DNA of 14,596 bases. It comes from Pseudomonadota bacterium (GTDB taxonomy: Bacteria > Pseudomonadota > Gammaproteobacteria > Steroidobacterales > Steroidobacteraceae). Position numbers and translations under genes: made by a program. The DNA is taken from the NCBI GenBank assembly GCA_021805275.1, contig JAJZFQ010000107.1, forward strand, positions 1 through 14,596, in the 5' to 3' direction. Below are positions 5,029 through 12,962 of this stretch, in pieces. Each line of letters starts with the position of its first letter. The first letter of the stretch is position 1. A model generated the notes under the pieces. The model saw only the letters and a list, made by a program, of their open reading frames with translations. It had not been told where the DNA came from and ran no database searches.

Positions 5029-5838
5029 TCATCCGCCGAGCGCGATGACCACCCCGACGACCACGAGAAATACCGCGAACACCCGCTTCAGCGCGGTACT
5101 CGGAATGGTGTGCGCCACATGCGCGCCGACCGGCGCGAGGGTCATCGAGCCCAGCGCCGCGATGGCGGCCGCCGGAAGATACAGATAGCCCACGGAACCC
5201 CACGGCAGGGCGTGTCGCGGGGCGTGCACCGACAGGGCGTACGCCCCTGCGCTCGAGATTGCGATCGCGAGGCCGCACACCGCGCTGGTGCTGACCGCCT
5301 TGACGGGCTTGACGCCGAGCGCCATCAGCAGAGGAACGGTCATCGATCCGCCGCCGATGCCGATGACGGCCGAGATCGCACCGATTCCCACACCGGCGGG
5401 CAGCAGCCAGGGCGAACGTGCCACGCGACCGGAGTCGGCGCCCTCTGGCGTGCCCTTGCGGCCGAACACCATGCGTCCCGCGGTCAGTGCGCAGAACGCG
5501 GTGATTCCCCAGCGCAGGGTTTGAGCCGAGAGCCATTGGGCGACGTGCGCCCCGGCAATGCCGCCGATCACCATGCCGGGCGCGAGCCATGCCCAGCTCG
5601 GCCAGACCACCGTGCCGCGGCGGATGTGCGCCGTTGCCGAGGATGCGAGGGTCAGAACGATCGTGGCCATGGAGGTGGCCACCGCGACGTGCATCACGTC
5701 TGCTTTGGGCACCCCGAGCGCCGGCAATGCCAGGCTGAGTGCGGCGACCACCAGCAGTCCGCCACCGATGCCGAGCAGACCGCCGAGAAAGCCGGCCGAG
5801 GCGCCGGCGAGCAGGAGCACTGTGATGGAGAAGAACAT
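5029..5838 (-). CDS. TauE/SafE-family membrane permease
   Basis: This is a 269-residue inner-membrane protein of the sulfite exporter TauE/SafE family, whose members move sulfite, sulfoacetate or other organosulfur anions; the substrate here cannot be told. The family's internal duplication is plain: the first half has GFLGGLLGIGGGLLVVAAL (16-34) and the second has ISAVIGIGGGSMTVPLLMAL (155-174). Each is followed by a loop with a small-residue-rich helix (VAVATSMATIVLTLASSATA; AVSTSAVCGLAIAISSAGAY). About eight hydrophobic segments can be counted. I chose the ATG at 5838 because it begins at the first membrane helix; an in-frame start at 5910 would add a polar 24-residue leader. The stop lies about 60 bases from the right end of the IS481 remnant. 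Confidence 0.85.
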   Translation of the reverse strand: MFFSITVLLLAGASAGFLGGLLGIGGGLLVVAALSLALPALGVPKADVMHVAVATSMATIVLTLASSATAHIRRGTVVWPSWAWLAPGMVIGGIAGAHVAQWLSAQTLRWGITAFCALTAGRMVFGRKGTPEGADSGRVARSPWLLPAGVGIGAISAVIGIGGGSMTVPLLMALGVKPVKAVSTSAVCGLAIAISSAGAYALSVHAPRHALPWGSVGYLYLPAAAIAALGSMTLAPVGAHVAHTIPSTALKRVFAVFLVVVGVVIALGG

Positions 5839-5931
5839 GGAACTCGTGATGGCGTCAGAGGCCGGAGCACCAAGCGTAGCGGAATCGCGCGCGCTCTGCC
5901 CCCCTGGCATCGTGAGCCGCTGCGTGGGCGG

Positions 5932-6426
5932 TCACTTCAAATCACGTGTGTAGACGATGAAACCGTGATGGGCTGCAATCTGGTCATAGAGCGCACGCCC
6001 CGCCTGATTCGTCGTTTGGGTGTGCCAGTAGACGCGGCTGGAGCCCTGGTGTTGGGCAGCAGCATAGACGGCTTGGATCAACCGACGTCCGACGCCGAGC
6101 CCGCGAGCATCCTCGGCCGTATACAGGTCCTGGAGATAACAGACGTCATGCAGACGGGTCGTGCTGCGATGGTATAGGGAGTGAGCCAGTCCCACGATCG
6201 TGGCGTCGGCTTCGGCGATCAGCGCGCAGATCGGCTCGGCGGGATCGTGGAAGCGCTCCCAGGTCGTGGCGGTGATTTGCTCCGGCAGTGCGGTGGGGCC
6301 GCAGCGCCCGTAAAAATGGTTGTAGCCATCCCACAGCGGACGCCACCGACCATAGTCGGTGCGACGCACGGGTCTGACGATCAAGCGATGGATGATGTCG
6401 GCACGATGTCGGGGGTCGTCGCTCAT
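5932..6426 (-). CDS. GNAT-family N-acetyltransferase
   Basis: This 164-residue protein has the GNAT fold, which transfers an acetyl group from acetyl-CoA to an amine. Motif A, the pyrophosphate-binding loop, is RGLGVGRRLIQAVYAAA (108-124), preceded by the strand CYLQDLYTAEDA. The C-terminal motif ends with RVYWHTQTTNQAGRALYDQI and GFIVYTRDL. The N-terminal region (VRPVRRTDYGRWRPLWDGYN) is typical of a broad GNAT subgroup of small-molecule or peptide acetyltransferases; the substrate is unknown. The ATG at 6426 is the best start; the conserved part begins near residue 16, so a shorter start is possible. It lies 93 bases upstream of the permease gene in the same direction, but the two have no obvious functional tie. 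Confidence 0.85.
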   Translation of the reverse strand: MSDDPRHRADIIHRLIVRPVRRTDYGRWRPLWDGYNHFYGRCGPTALPEQITATTWERFHDPAEPICALIAEADATIVGLAHSLYHRSTTRLHDVCYLQDLYTAEDARGLGVGRRLIQAVYAAAQHQGSSRVYWHTQTTNQAGRALYDQIAAHHGFIVYTRDLK

Positions 6427-6751
6427 GAGGATTTCGTGTGTTGCGGTCGGTAGGGCATTGAGCGCAGCGGCTCGGGGCCGGCACCGGCGACCGGCGCCGT
6501 GTCGGCCATCCTAGCGTATTGAACAGGATGAACTGCGCGGCACCTTGGGGAACGACCCGCGGACGCTCAAACACGAACGTCCGAGGCAGGCGGCGTCCCT
6601 GCCGCCCGGATCGCGGCCGCAGTGGGGTGACCCAGGGGGCCTCGATGATCTGAGACCGGTTGACGGGTCCGGCCGGAGCCCCTCGGAGCCGCCCGTGAAA
6701 AGACCCTGCCGGGCGACCGAAGGTCGCCCGGCAGGGTCCGGTGGCAGTGGC
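6427..6751. other. Gene-free stretch between GNAT gene and S41 peptidase gene
   Basis: No reading frame in these 325 bases resembles a protein; the apparent frames are GC-rich chance or antisense. The right part holds the strong hairpin at 6698-6738, which serves the peptidase gene ending at 6752. The left part should hold the GNAT promoter, but I see no convincing -35/-10 pair. Confidence 0.5.
6698..6738 (-). terminator. Rho-independent terminator of the S41 peptidase gene
   Basis: A perfect 17-bp stem joins gaccctgccgggcgacc (6702-6718) to its complement (6722-6738) across the 3-base loop gaa. Four A residues at 6698-6701 become a short U run after the stem when read on the - strand, so it terminates transcription coming from the peptidase gene that ends 14 bases upstream. 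Confidence 0.8.
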
Positions 6752-9700
6752 CTACTGGCAGGTTCCGGTGCTGGAGGGGCAGGCCGGGTAGGCCGGCTGC
6801 GTCGGGAACGCCGGTAGCCAGTGCGGACGCGGCGGCACGATCACCGGTGCGCGCTGGATCTCCTTCAACAGCACGTGCACGGCGGTCTGCAGCTGCGTGT
6901 CCTCGCCGTGGCGCGCCAGCAGTCCCGGGTTCACGTGCACGGGGATGGAGGGCACCACGCCGATGTTCTCCACCGTCCACTGCGAGTCGGTGCTGTACAT
7001 GGCGATCTCCGAGACCACCTGCTGACCGCCATCCAGAAGCGTGAACTGGTTGTCGTAGCCGCGCACGCCGCCCCAGGTACGCGATCCGATCGTCGGTCCC
7101 AGGTGATACTTCTGGAAGCGATAGGCGAAGATGTCTCCGTCGGAGGCCGAGCCATGATTGATGAGCGCAGCCAGGTGACCGATATAGGCGTTCTCCGGGC
7201 TCTGGTAATGCGCTCCGTGACGGTTCGTCCAGGCAGCGACCATCTTCTGCGTCAGCTGATTGAACAAGATGGTGTCGATGAAGCCGCCGAGGTTCCAGCG
7301 GTCATCGATGATCATCCCGGGCTTATTGATCTGGCTGTAGTACTGGCGGACGAACTCGTGCAGTCCGGTCGCCTCCATGTCATTGAGGTACACATAGCCG
7401 ATCTTGCCATCGGAGAGCTTGCTGACTTCCCGGCGGTTGTGATTGATCCAGTGCAGCAGGTGCAGCTTGCCGCTGTTGATCACCGGCTTGACCAGAATGG
7501 TCCAGGGCTTTCCGTCTGGCTTGGAAGCCAGCGTCAGGCTTACCGTCTGGCCGAGCGTGCCCTGCAGCAGAGAGTAGGGATTGGTGGGCTCACGAAGGGG
7601 CATGCCGTTGATCGCGAGCACGTAATCCCCGCGCTGGACCCGCAGACCGGGCTGCGCCAGGGGCGCGTAATAGCCCGGAACGGTGTTGTCGCCACGGAAG
7701 ATGCGCTTGAGGTAATAGCGTCCGGACGAACCATTCAGGGCGAACTCGGCGCCGAGACCGGCGGTCGGCTGCGGCGGGCTCTTCCAGCCCATGTCCCCGC
7801 CGAAGATGTACATGTGGCTCTCACCGAGTGAGCCGATCATGTTCGCCATCACGTAGTTCAGGTCTTGGCGGTCCTGGACCAGCGGCAGCAGCGCTCGGTA
7901 GTGCTGTCCAATGGCGGCCCACTGGGTTGCGATGAGCCTCGGGTCGGCGAAGTAGTCTCGAACGTTGCGCCACGCTTCGCCGAAAATCTCGGTCCACTCC
8001 GCGCGCGGATCGACCTGCATCTGCATGTTCGCGGTATCGAGCGTCTTGGTCGGCGCCTGCTTGCTGAAGGTCGCCGGGCGCAGATCCCATTGGGTACCGA
8101 TCTGGTAGAGCAGGGTGGATCCGTCGGCCGAGAGCGCAAAGCCGCCGCCGATGCCCTGTGCGAGAGTGAGGCCCTTGCGCTTGGCGAGGTTGTAGGCACG
8201 TAGCTGCGGCGCCTCGCCCGGGATGGCGCCGCCGAGCACCGGTACCGGCTCGGTGGCGTAGAAGACCGTGCCATGAAATTCAGCGACCTGAATGATGTTG
8301 GCGGCCGGCACCGGCACCTGAACGGCACGCTCGATCAGACCGGGGAAATCGATCTTGACGCGGTGTGCGGCCTTCTTGGCCTTGACGCCGCCCTTCTTCT
8401 TACCCTTGTGCTTGCCGGCTCCCTTCTTGTGCGGGCCGTGTGCCGAGTGATGGCCAGCCGTCGGCTGCTGCGTGCGCGGCGCAAACGGCGAGGGCGTCTT
8501 GGCCTGCAGGGTCGCGACGTAGAGGCCGTCCGGCACGACACCGGAAGCGCTGAAGTTGTAGCTCGACAGGACCGGGTTCACCAGGCGCGCGGACACGAAG
8601 TACAGGTACTTGCCGTCATGCGAGAACGCCGGATGGCTGTCGCTGAAGTTGCCGCGGCTGACTTGATGCAGCTTGCCGCTCTTGACGTTGTAGATGAACA
8701 GCGCGCGCAGATGATTGGGCAGGTGCTTGGAGAAGGCCACCCAGCGGCTGTCGGGCGAGAAGGCCACGTCCGCAAACGCACCGATAATCATCTGTCGATC
8801 GGTGCTCACCGCCTTGCGTGCGCCGGTCTTGACGTTCACCAGCCACAGCTGCTGGCGGGAAGTGCTGTAGGCGATCCAGTGGCTGTTCGGACTCCACTGC
8901 AGGGGCCCCGAATAGCTCAGCGCGCCGTTGGGCGCGAGCACGCGCGGGGCGCCGTGCCCGTCGGCCGCGCGCACCATCAGCGCGCTGTCCTGGCCGTCAT
9001 CGCTCAGATAGGCGATCCATTTGCCGTTGGGTGACCAGGCGGGATCCTTGTCATTGCTCGCCACGCGGGTGCTGAGGTCCGTGGTGTGACCGTACTTCAC
9101 CGGTACGGTAAACAGCGCGCCACGTGCGCTGAATACCGCAATCTTGCCGTCCGGCGCCACGTCGGCGGCGCGGATCATCTTGGCCGCCGCGAATTCATAC
9201 GGAAGCGTATGCGTGCCGCCGAGCGGAACGGTGACCGGCACCTGTGTCAGCTGGTGCGTCGCGAACGAGTACACGTACAGCCGGCCGCCATCGGACACGG
9301 CGATACCGCTGTTGCCCGCACTCGGCCAGTCGACATCATAGGTCGAGAAATGGGTAATTTGGCGCAGTGCGTCCGTCTTTAGGTTCTTCGCCCACAGGTT
9401 CAGCACACCACCGGGGCCGCGATCCGAGGCGAAGTACAGAGTATGGCCCACCCACATCGGGTAGGCGTCCTCGCCCTTCCAATGCGTCAGGCGGGTGCTG
9501 GCGCCGGTCTGCAGGTCGTAGGTGTAGATGTCATCGGCCTGGCCGCCGAAATAGTGCTTGCGGTGGAAGGGGCGCAGGACGCGCGCGAGCTTGTTGTATA
9601 CCACCGAGGTGCCGGCGGCATTGAAGGAGAGCTGCCCGGTCCAGGGCATCGGTAGCGCCGTCGGCAGGCCGCCCGTGAGCGGCACTTCGAAGGCGCGCTC

Positions 9701-10165
9701 GATCTGCGGATTGAAGCTCTCGCGCCGCGACAGGAATACCACATCGCGGCTGTCCGGAGTCCAGCCGATCACCACGTTGTCGGGCAACGTGGTGATCCGG
9801 CCATTCATCGGCTGATTGACCGAGCGCCAGGTGAGCTGTCGGACGGGTCCGCCGTCGATCGAGATCACGTAGACATCGGTATTGCCACGGTACCACCCGG
9901 TAAACGCCACCCATTGGCCATTCGGCGAGATCCGCGGATGGGAGTCATAGCCGGAGTCGGCGGTGAGTCGTATGGCCTCGCCGCCCTGGACGGGCACCTT
10001 CCACACCGCTCCGCCGGCTTCGAAGACCACGGTGTGGCCGTGCAGGCTGGGGTAGCGGATCAGCGCCTGTATCGGGCCGCTGGTGGCCTGGGCCTGGGCG
10101 GCCTGGGCAAGCGCAATCAAGGACAACGCGGCGCCGAGCGCGCCGGCGAATCTCTTCAACGTCAT
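6752..10165 (-). CDS. Secreted tricorn-type S41 peptidase
   Basis: This 1137-residue protein is built like the tricorn protease. A signal peptide (1-25, AQAAQAQA end) is followed by beta-propeller repeats (about 35-550, with many WSPNGKWIAY- or FSPDSRWVAF-like blades). A Lys/His/Gly-rich linker (about 568-602) leads to a second propeller-like part, a helical C1 domain (720-795), a PDZ domain (about 800-895) and the S41 core. The tricorn catalytic set is visible: S783-H784 in GESHMY, the nucleophile S1008 in GSASDGD, and E1066 in VENIGV. The segment RWNLGGFIDT (956-965) is also typical. The usual Asp of GVxPD is Ser here. A Pro-rich C-terminal tail contains two Cys. The start at 10165 has a GAGG site 8 bases upstream. 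It probably trims peptides in the periplasm or outside the cell. Archaeal tricorn is cytosolic, so export is the notable difference. Confidence 0.9.
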   Translation of the reverse strand: MTLKRFAGALGAALSLIALAQAAQAQATSGPIQALIRYPSLHGHTVVFEAGGAVWKVPVQGGEAIRLTADSGYDSHPRISPNGQWVAFTGWYRGNTDVYVISIDGGPVRQLTWRSVNQPMNGRITTLPDNVVIGWTPDSRDVVFLSRRESFNPQIERAFEVPLTGGLPTALPMPWTGQLSFNAAGTSVVYNKLARVLRPFHRKHYFGGQADDIYTYDLQTGASTRLTHWKGEDAYPMWVGHTLYFASDRGPGGVLNLWAKNLKTDALRQITHFSTYDVDWPSAGNSGIAVSDGGRLYVYSFATHQLTQVPVTVPLGGTHTLPYEFAAAKMIRAADVAPDGKIAVFSARGALFTVPVKYGHTTDLSTRVASNDKDPAWSPNGKWIAYLSDDGQDSALMVRAADGHGAPRVLAPNGALSYSGPLQWSPNSHWIAYSTSRQQLWLVNVKTGARKAVSTDRQMIIGAFADVAFSPDSRWVAFSKHLPNHLRALFIYNVKSGKLHQVSRGNFSDSHPAFSHDGKYLYFVSARLVNPVLSSYNFSASGVVPDGLYVATLQAKTPSPFAPRTQQPTAGHHSAHGPHKKGAGKHKGKKKGGVKAKKAAHRVKIDFPGLIERAVQVPVPAANIIQVAEFHGTVFYATEPVPVLGGAIPGEAPQLRAYNLAKRKGLTLAQGIGGGFALSADGSTLLYQIGTQWDLRPATFSKQAPTKTLDTANMQMQVDPRAEWTEIFGEAWRNVRDYFADPRLIATQWAAIGQHYRALLPLVQDRQDLNYVMANMIGSLGESHMYIFGGDMGWKSPPQPTAGLGAEFALNGSSGRYYLKRIFRGDNTVPGYYAPLAQPGLRVQRGDYVLAINGMPLREPTNPYSLLQGTLGQTVSLTLASKPDGKPWTILVKPVINSGKLHLLHWINHNRREVSKLSDGKIGYVYLNDMEATGLHEFVRQYYSQINKPGMIIDDRWNLGGFIDTILFNQLTQKMVAAWTNRHGAHYQSPENAYIGHLAALINHGSASDGDIFAYRFQKYHLGPTIGSRTWGGVRGYDNQFTLLDGGQQVVSEIAMYSTDSQWTVENIGVVPSIPVHVNPGLLARHGEDTQLQTAVHVLLKEIQRAPVIVPPRPHWLPAFPTQPAYPACPSSTGTCQ

Positions 10166-10226
10166 GAAGCAATCCTCAATGTCAGATCGGGAGGACGATT
10201 GGCCGTCCCCTCGGTGGATCCCGTCG

Positions 10227-10243
10227 ATTAGAGTTGATCTAAT
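10227..10243. promoter_or_regulatory. Operator-like inverted repeat upstream of the S41 peptidase gene
   Basis: The perfect repeat attaga (10227-10232), 5-bp gap, tctaat (10238-10243) lies 62-78 bases before the peptidase start. It is AT-rich within a GC-rich stretch and includes -10-like bases on the - strand. It could bind a dimeric regulator or be part of the promoter. I cannot find a well-spaced -35 box. Confidence 0.35.
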
Positions 10244-10390
10244 ATGGCGGATTCTGCGCGCCTCTTGGGTGGGTGGCAAGTGTGCGCAGACGCTGCCGTG
10301 GACGTCTGTTCGGACGTCGTCCAGACGTGCCGGAAACCGGCTCGTGTTGGAGATCGCCGCGACGTGTGCCAGGAAAAATTCCCGTGACGC

Positions 10391-10422
10391 CTGCACTCCC
10401 GGGGCATGCCCCGGGAGTGCAG
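10391..10422 (-). terminator. 32-bp perfect palindrome after the DUF885 gene (likely terminator)
   Basis: The 32 bases from 10391 to 10422 are a perfect palindrome centred on gcatgc, giving a GC-rich stem of about 14 bp. It begins 5 bases after the DUF885 stop. Read on the - strand, a run of five T occurs about 12 bases beyond the stem, farther than in a classic intrinsic terminator. It may act as a terminator or as a 3' mRNA-stabilising hairpin between the two peptidase genes. Confidence 0.6.
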
Positions 10423-10427
10423 CGTGG

Positions 10428-12245
10428 TCAGCGGCCCGTCGGTCGACGGAGGGGCTTGCCGGCCTGGCGGTTGATGATCCAGCGGTCGATCACGTGATTC
10501 AGCTCGGTGAGCGGCATGGCGCCGTGCTCGAGGATTGCGGCGTGGAAATCCTTGATGTTGAATTTCGCGCCGAGCGTCTGTTCGGCCTTCTTGCGCAAGT
10601 GGAGGATGTCCATTTGGCCGATCATGTAGGAGAGTGCCTGGCCCGGCCAGGCGATGTAGCGATTGACTTCGGTGTTGATGTTCTGGGTGCTCAGCGCCGT
10701 GTTCTGTTCGAAGTAGTGCACCGCCCGCGCGCGCGACCAACCCTCGGAGTGAATGCCGGTGTCGACCACCAGGCGTACCGCGCGCCACATCTGCCAGTCG
10801 AGATAGCCGAACTTGGAGTACGGATTGTTGTACAGCCCCATTTGATCGCACAGCGACTCGGTGTACAGCGCCCACCCCTCGCCATAGGAGCTGTAGTAGT
10901 CGAAGCGGCGGAAATCGGGCAGTCCCTTCAGTTCCATGGCGATCGGAATCTGCAGCTGGTGCCCCGGTCGGCCCTCGTGGCAGACCAGCACCTGGATGTC
11001 GTATTTCGGTCGGCTCTGCGGCTTGTACAGGTTCACGGCGATGTAGCCCGCAACACTGCCGTCACCGCTCGGCGGCACTGAGTATGCCGGGTAGGTGTCC
11101 GGCGCGAGCGACGCCGGGATGGCGCGCACGCCATACGGCACGCGCGGCAGGATCCAGACCGGGAAGTACTTCACGAGCAGCGGATTGACGCGCATGGCCG
11201 CGGCGCGATACGCCTCGAGCAGGTGGGCCGGATGCTTGTAATAGAAGCGCGGGTTAGTGCGCAGGTAGTGTACGAACTGCCGATAGGTGCCCTTGAAGCC
11301 AATCTGGTCGAACACGTGCTGCATCTGCCCACGGATCTCGGCGACCCGCTTCAGGCCGATCTGATGGATCGCGCGCGGCGTCAAATCGGTCGTGGTGTAC
11401 TTGCGCACCATGTAGGCGTAGTACGCCTTGCCGTTGGGGAGCGCCTCGGCGGCGATGCTCGTGCGGCAATGCGGCAGGTAGTCCTGGTCGAAGTATTTCT
11501 GCAGCTTGCGGTATGCCGGCGTGACGACCTGGGCAATCGCGGTGCGCGCCTCGGCGCGCAACCGGGTCTGCTCGGCGGCCGGAATGATCGAGGGCATCTT
11601 GCGAAACGGCGCGTAGAACGGACTTGCCGTCGGCTCGGTGACGATGTTGGCGGCGATCTGAGCCGGTACGCCCTGCATCACCACCCGCGGTTCGGTCATG
11701 CCCGCGACGACGCCTTGCTTCAGCAGCGCGATGGTCTGATCCATGTACGGCATGAATGTGCGCAGGCGCTCGAGGTAATGGCGGTAGTCGGCGCCGGTCC
11801 GAAAGCGCAAGGTGTGCGTCAGGGTGCGCAGCGTCTGGATGCCCCACAGCTCGTTCATGGGCATCAGGTAGGTCTTCAGGTCATAGCCCTGGACCCGCAT
11901 CTCGTAGCGGTGCTTGAACAGGTCGTAGCTGATGCGCTGTTCGGGATCCAGTGCGCTGCGGCGGATGGCCGCCAGGTCCTGGAGTGTCTGGAGGTCCTCC
12001 TGGTGTTCCCGCGCCAGCGTTGCGAGGCTCATGTCCGCCCATTGGCCGTCGTACTCGTGGAAGCCGTCGCCCGAGGCTTCGAGCGGATGCTCGCGCATCT
12101 CTCGTTGCCACTCGGTGCGAAACAGCTGGTGCAGCGCGGTCGCGGCGGGATGGGGGGTGTCGGTGCCGGCCGCGGTGGCCGCGAACCCAGGCGCGGCACA
12201 CGCCAGCAGAGCGCAGAATCCGATGACTTTGAACGTGCGGAGCAT
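10428..12245 (-). CDS. Secreted DUF885-family putative metallopeptidase
   Basis: This 605-residue protein has a signal peptide (1-22, hydrophobic LLACAAPGFA) and is predicted to be exported. The family is thought to contain zinc peptidases related to carboxypeptidases. The likely metal site is visible: H423-E424 and H429 in CHEGRPGHQLQ (the usual form is HExxPGHHLQ, so the second of the paired His is Gln here), followed by E456 in SSYGEGWALYTE. Typical segments are YSVPPSGDGSVAGY (388-401), WQMWRAVRLVVDTGIHSEGW and the C-terminal YIAWPGQALSYMIG. The start ATG at 12245 has a strong GGGGGA site just upstream. It shares its direction with the tricorn-type peptidase 262 bases downstream and diverges from the sigma-factor operon. 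The substrate is unknown. Confidence 0.88.
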   Translation of the reverse strand: MLRTFKVIGFCALLACAAPGFAATAAGTDTPHPAATALHQLFRTEWQREMREHPLEASGDGFHEYDGQWADMSLATLAREHQEDLQTLQDLAAIRRSALDPEQRISYDLFKHRYEMRVQGYDLKTYLMPMNELWGIQTLRTLTHTLRFRTGADYRHYLERLRTFMPYMDQTIALLKQGVVAGMTEPRVVMQGVPAQIAANIVTEPTASPFYAPFRKMPSIIPAAEQTRLRAEARTAIAQVVTPAYRKLQKYFDQDYLPHCRTSIAAEALPNGKAYYAYMVRKYTTTDLTPRAIHQIGLKRVAEIRGQMQHVFDQIGFKGTYRQFVHYLRTNPRFYYKHPAHLLEAYRAAAMRVNPLLVKYFPVWILPRVPYGVRAIPASLAPDTYPAYSVPPSGDGSVAGYIAVNLYKPQSRPKYDIQVLVCHEGRPGHQLQIPIAMELKGLPDFRRFDYYSSYGEGWALYTESLCDQMGLYNNPYSKFGYLDWQMWRAVRLVVDTGIHSEGWSRARAVHYFEQNTALSTQNINTEVNRYIAWPGQALSYMIGQMDILHLRKKAEQTLGAKFNIKDFHAAILEHGAMPLTELNHVIDRWIINRQAGKPLRRPTGR

Positions 12246-12276
12246 GAATCCCCCTGGCTCGGATTGATTTTTCTCC

Positions 12277-12305
12277 AGTGTACCGGCTTCCCCGCGCGCT
12301 GACAC
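12277..12305 (-). promoter_or_regulatory. Possible sigma-70-type promoter of the DUF885 gene
   Basis: On the - strand, GTGTCA (12305-12300, four of six -35 bases) and TACACT (12282-12277, four of six -10 bases) are 17 bp apart. The implied start would leave a leader of about 25 bases with a strong ribosome-binding site before the ATG at 12245. The match is moderate only. Confidence 0.4.
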
Positions 12306-12470
12306 CCGCTCTTGGCTCGACCCGGCCGCGGGGCGCATTGTCCGGTGGGGGGAAATTCCGGTAGCGTGACCAAGCGTCATCTTTTTTTGCGCCGGGCGGG
12401 GGGCTACGCGCCGCCCTCAGCGCTCTATAGACTCTGGAGGCCCGCGATTGTGCGGAGGTCGTGAGCGAAC

Positions 12471-12962
12471 ATGACGAATGCGACCGTAGTGGTCGGATGG
12501 CGACAGCGCTGGAATCGCAGTCTTCTGCAGTTTCTGGGGCGCCGCGTCCGCTCGTCGGTCGAGGTCGAGGATCTCGCCCAGGAGATCTACCTGCGCCTGT
12601 TGCGCGCCCCAGACCTGCTGCAGGTGCGCAATCCCCAGGCCTACCTGATGCGCGTCGCCGGCCACGTGGTGGCCGAGTGGCGGCGCGAATACCCGCCGAC
12701 GGAGACGCTCGGAACCGATGAGGACGATGCCGTTGTCGATGAGTGCCTGCCTGAGCTGACCGTCGATGCGAGGTTGTCCGAGCAGCGGTTGAACCAGCAG
12801 CTGGAGCGGATGTCCCCGATGATGCGGGCCGTGGTGCTGCTGCGCCTGCGCGATGAACACTCGTACAAGCAGATCGCGCAGGAGCTGGAACTGACGCTGC
12901 GCCAAGTTCGGCGCTACCTGGCGCGCGGCTACGAGCAGCTGCGTGCCGTAATCGATGAGTGA
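12471..12962 (+). CDS. ECF RNA polymerase sigma factor (FecI-like)
   Basis: This is a 163-residue extracytoplasmic-function sigma factor. Region 2 covers about residues 17-72, with VEDLAQEIYLRLLR (32-45), the core-polymerase-binding helix, and NPQAYLMRVAGHVVAEWRRE (54-73), the -10-recognition part. Region 4 covers about 109-158: LERMSPMMRAVVLLRLRDEH, then the HTH SYKQIAQELELTLRQVRRYL (131-150). No other domains are present. It overlaps the FecR gene by 8 bases, so the pair is translationally coupled, and an STN-domain gene follows. This is the classic sigma, anti-sigma/sensor, receptor order of cell-surface signalling. The ribosome-binding site (GGAG) is 14 bases from the ATG, longer than ideal. 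Confidence 0.9.
   Translation: MTNATVVVGWRQRWNRSLLQFLGRRVRSSVEVEDLAQEIYLRLLRAPDLLQVRNPQAYLMRVAGHVVAEWRREYPPTETLGTDEDDAVVDECLPELTVDARLSEQRLNQQLERMSPMMRAVVLLRLRDEHSYKQIAQELELTLRQVRRYLARGYEQLRAVIDE

Noticed and set aside
4813..6177. 454-codon + strand open frame
   Set aside because: It is antisense to the permease, the IS remnant and part of the GNAT gene, and its Arg/Gly/His/Ala-rich composition is typical of a GC-rich antisense shadow.
6821..7831. 336-codon + strand open frame antisense to the tricorn-type peptidase
   Set aside because: The opposite strand has a full set of S41/tricorn catalytic residues; the + frame is a shadow without recognisable motifs.
10166..10396. A 77-residue N-terminal extension of the tricorn-type peptidase
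   Set aside because: The extension would bury a clear signal peptide inside the protein, and the ATG at 10165 has its own ribosome-binding site.
11223..12302. 359-codon + strand open frame antisense to the DUF885 gene
   Set aside because: The - strand has a signal peptide, ribosome-binding site and metal-site motif; the + frame is compositional noise.
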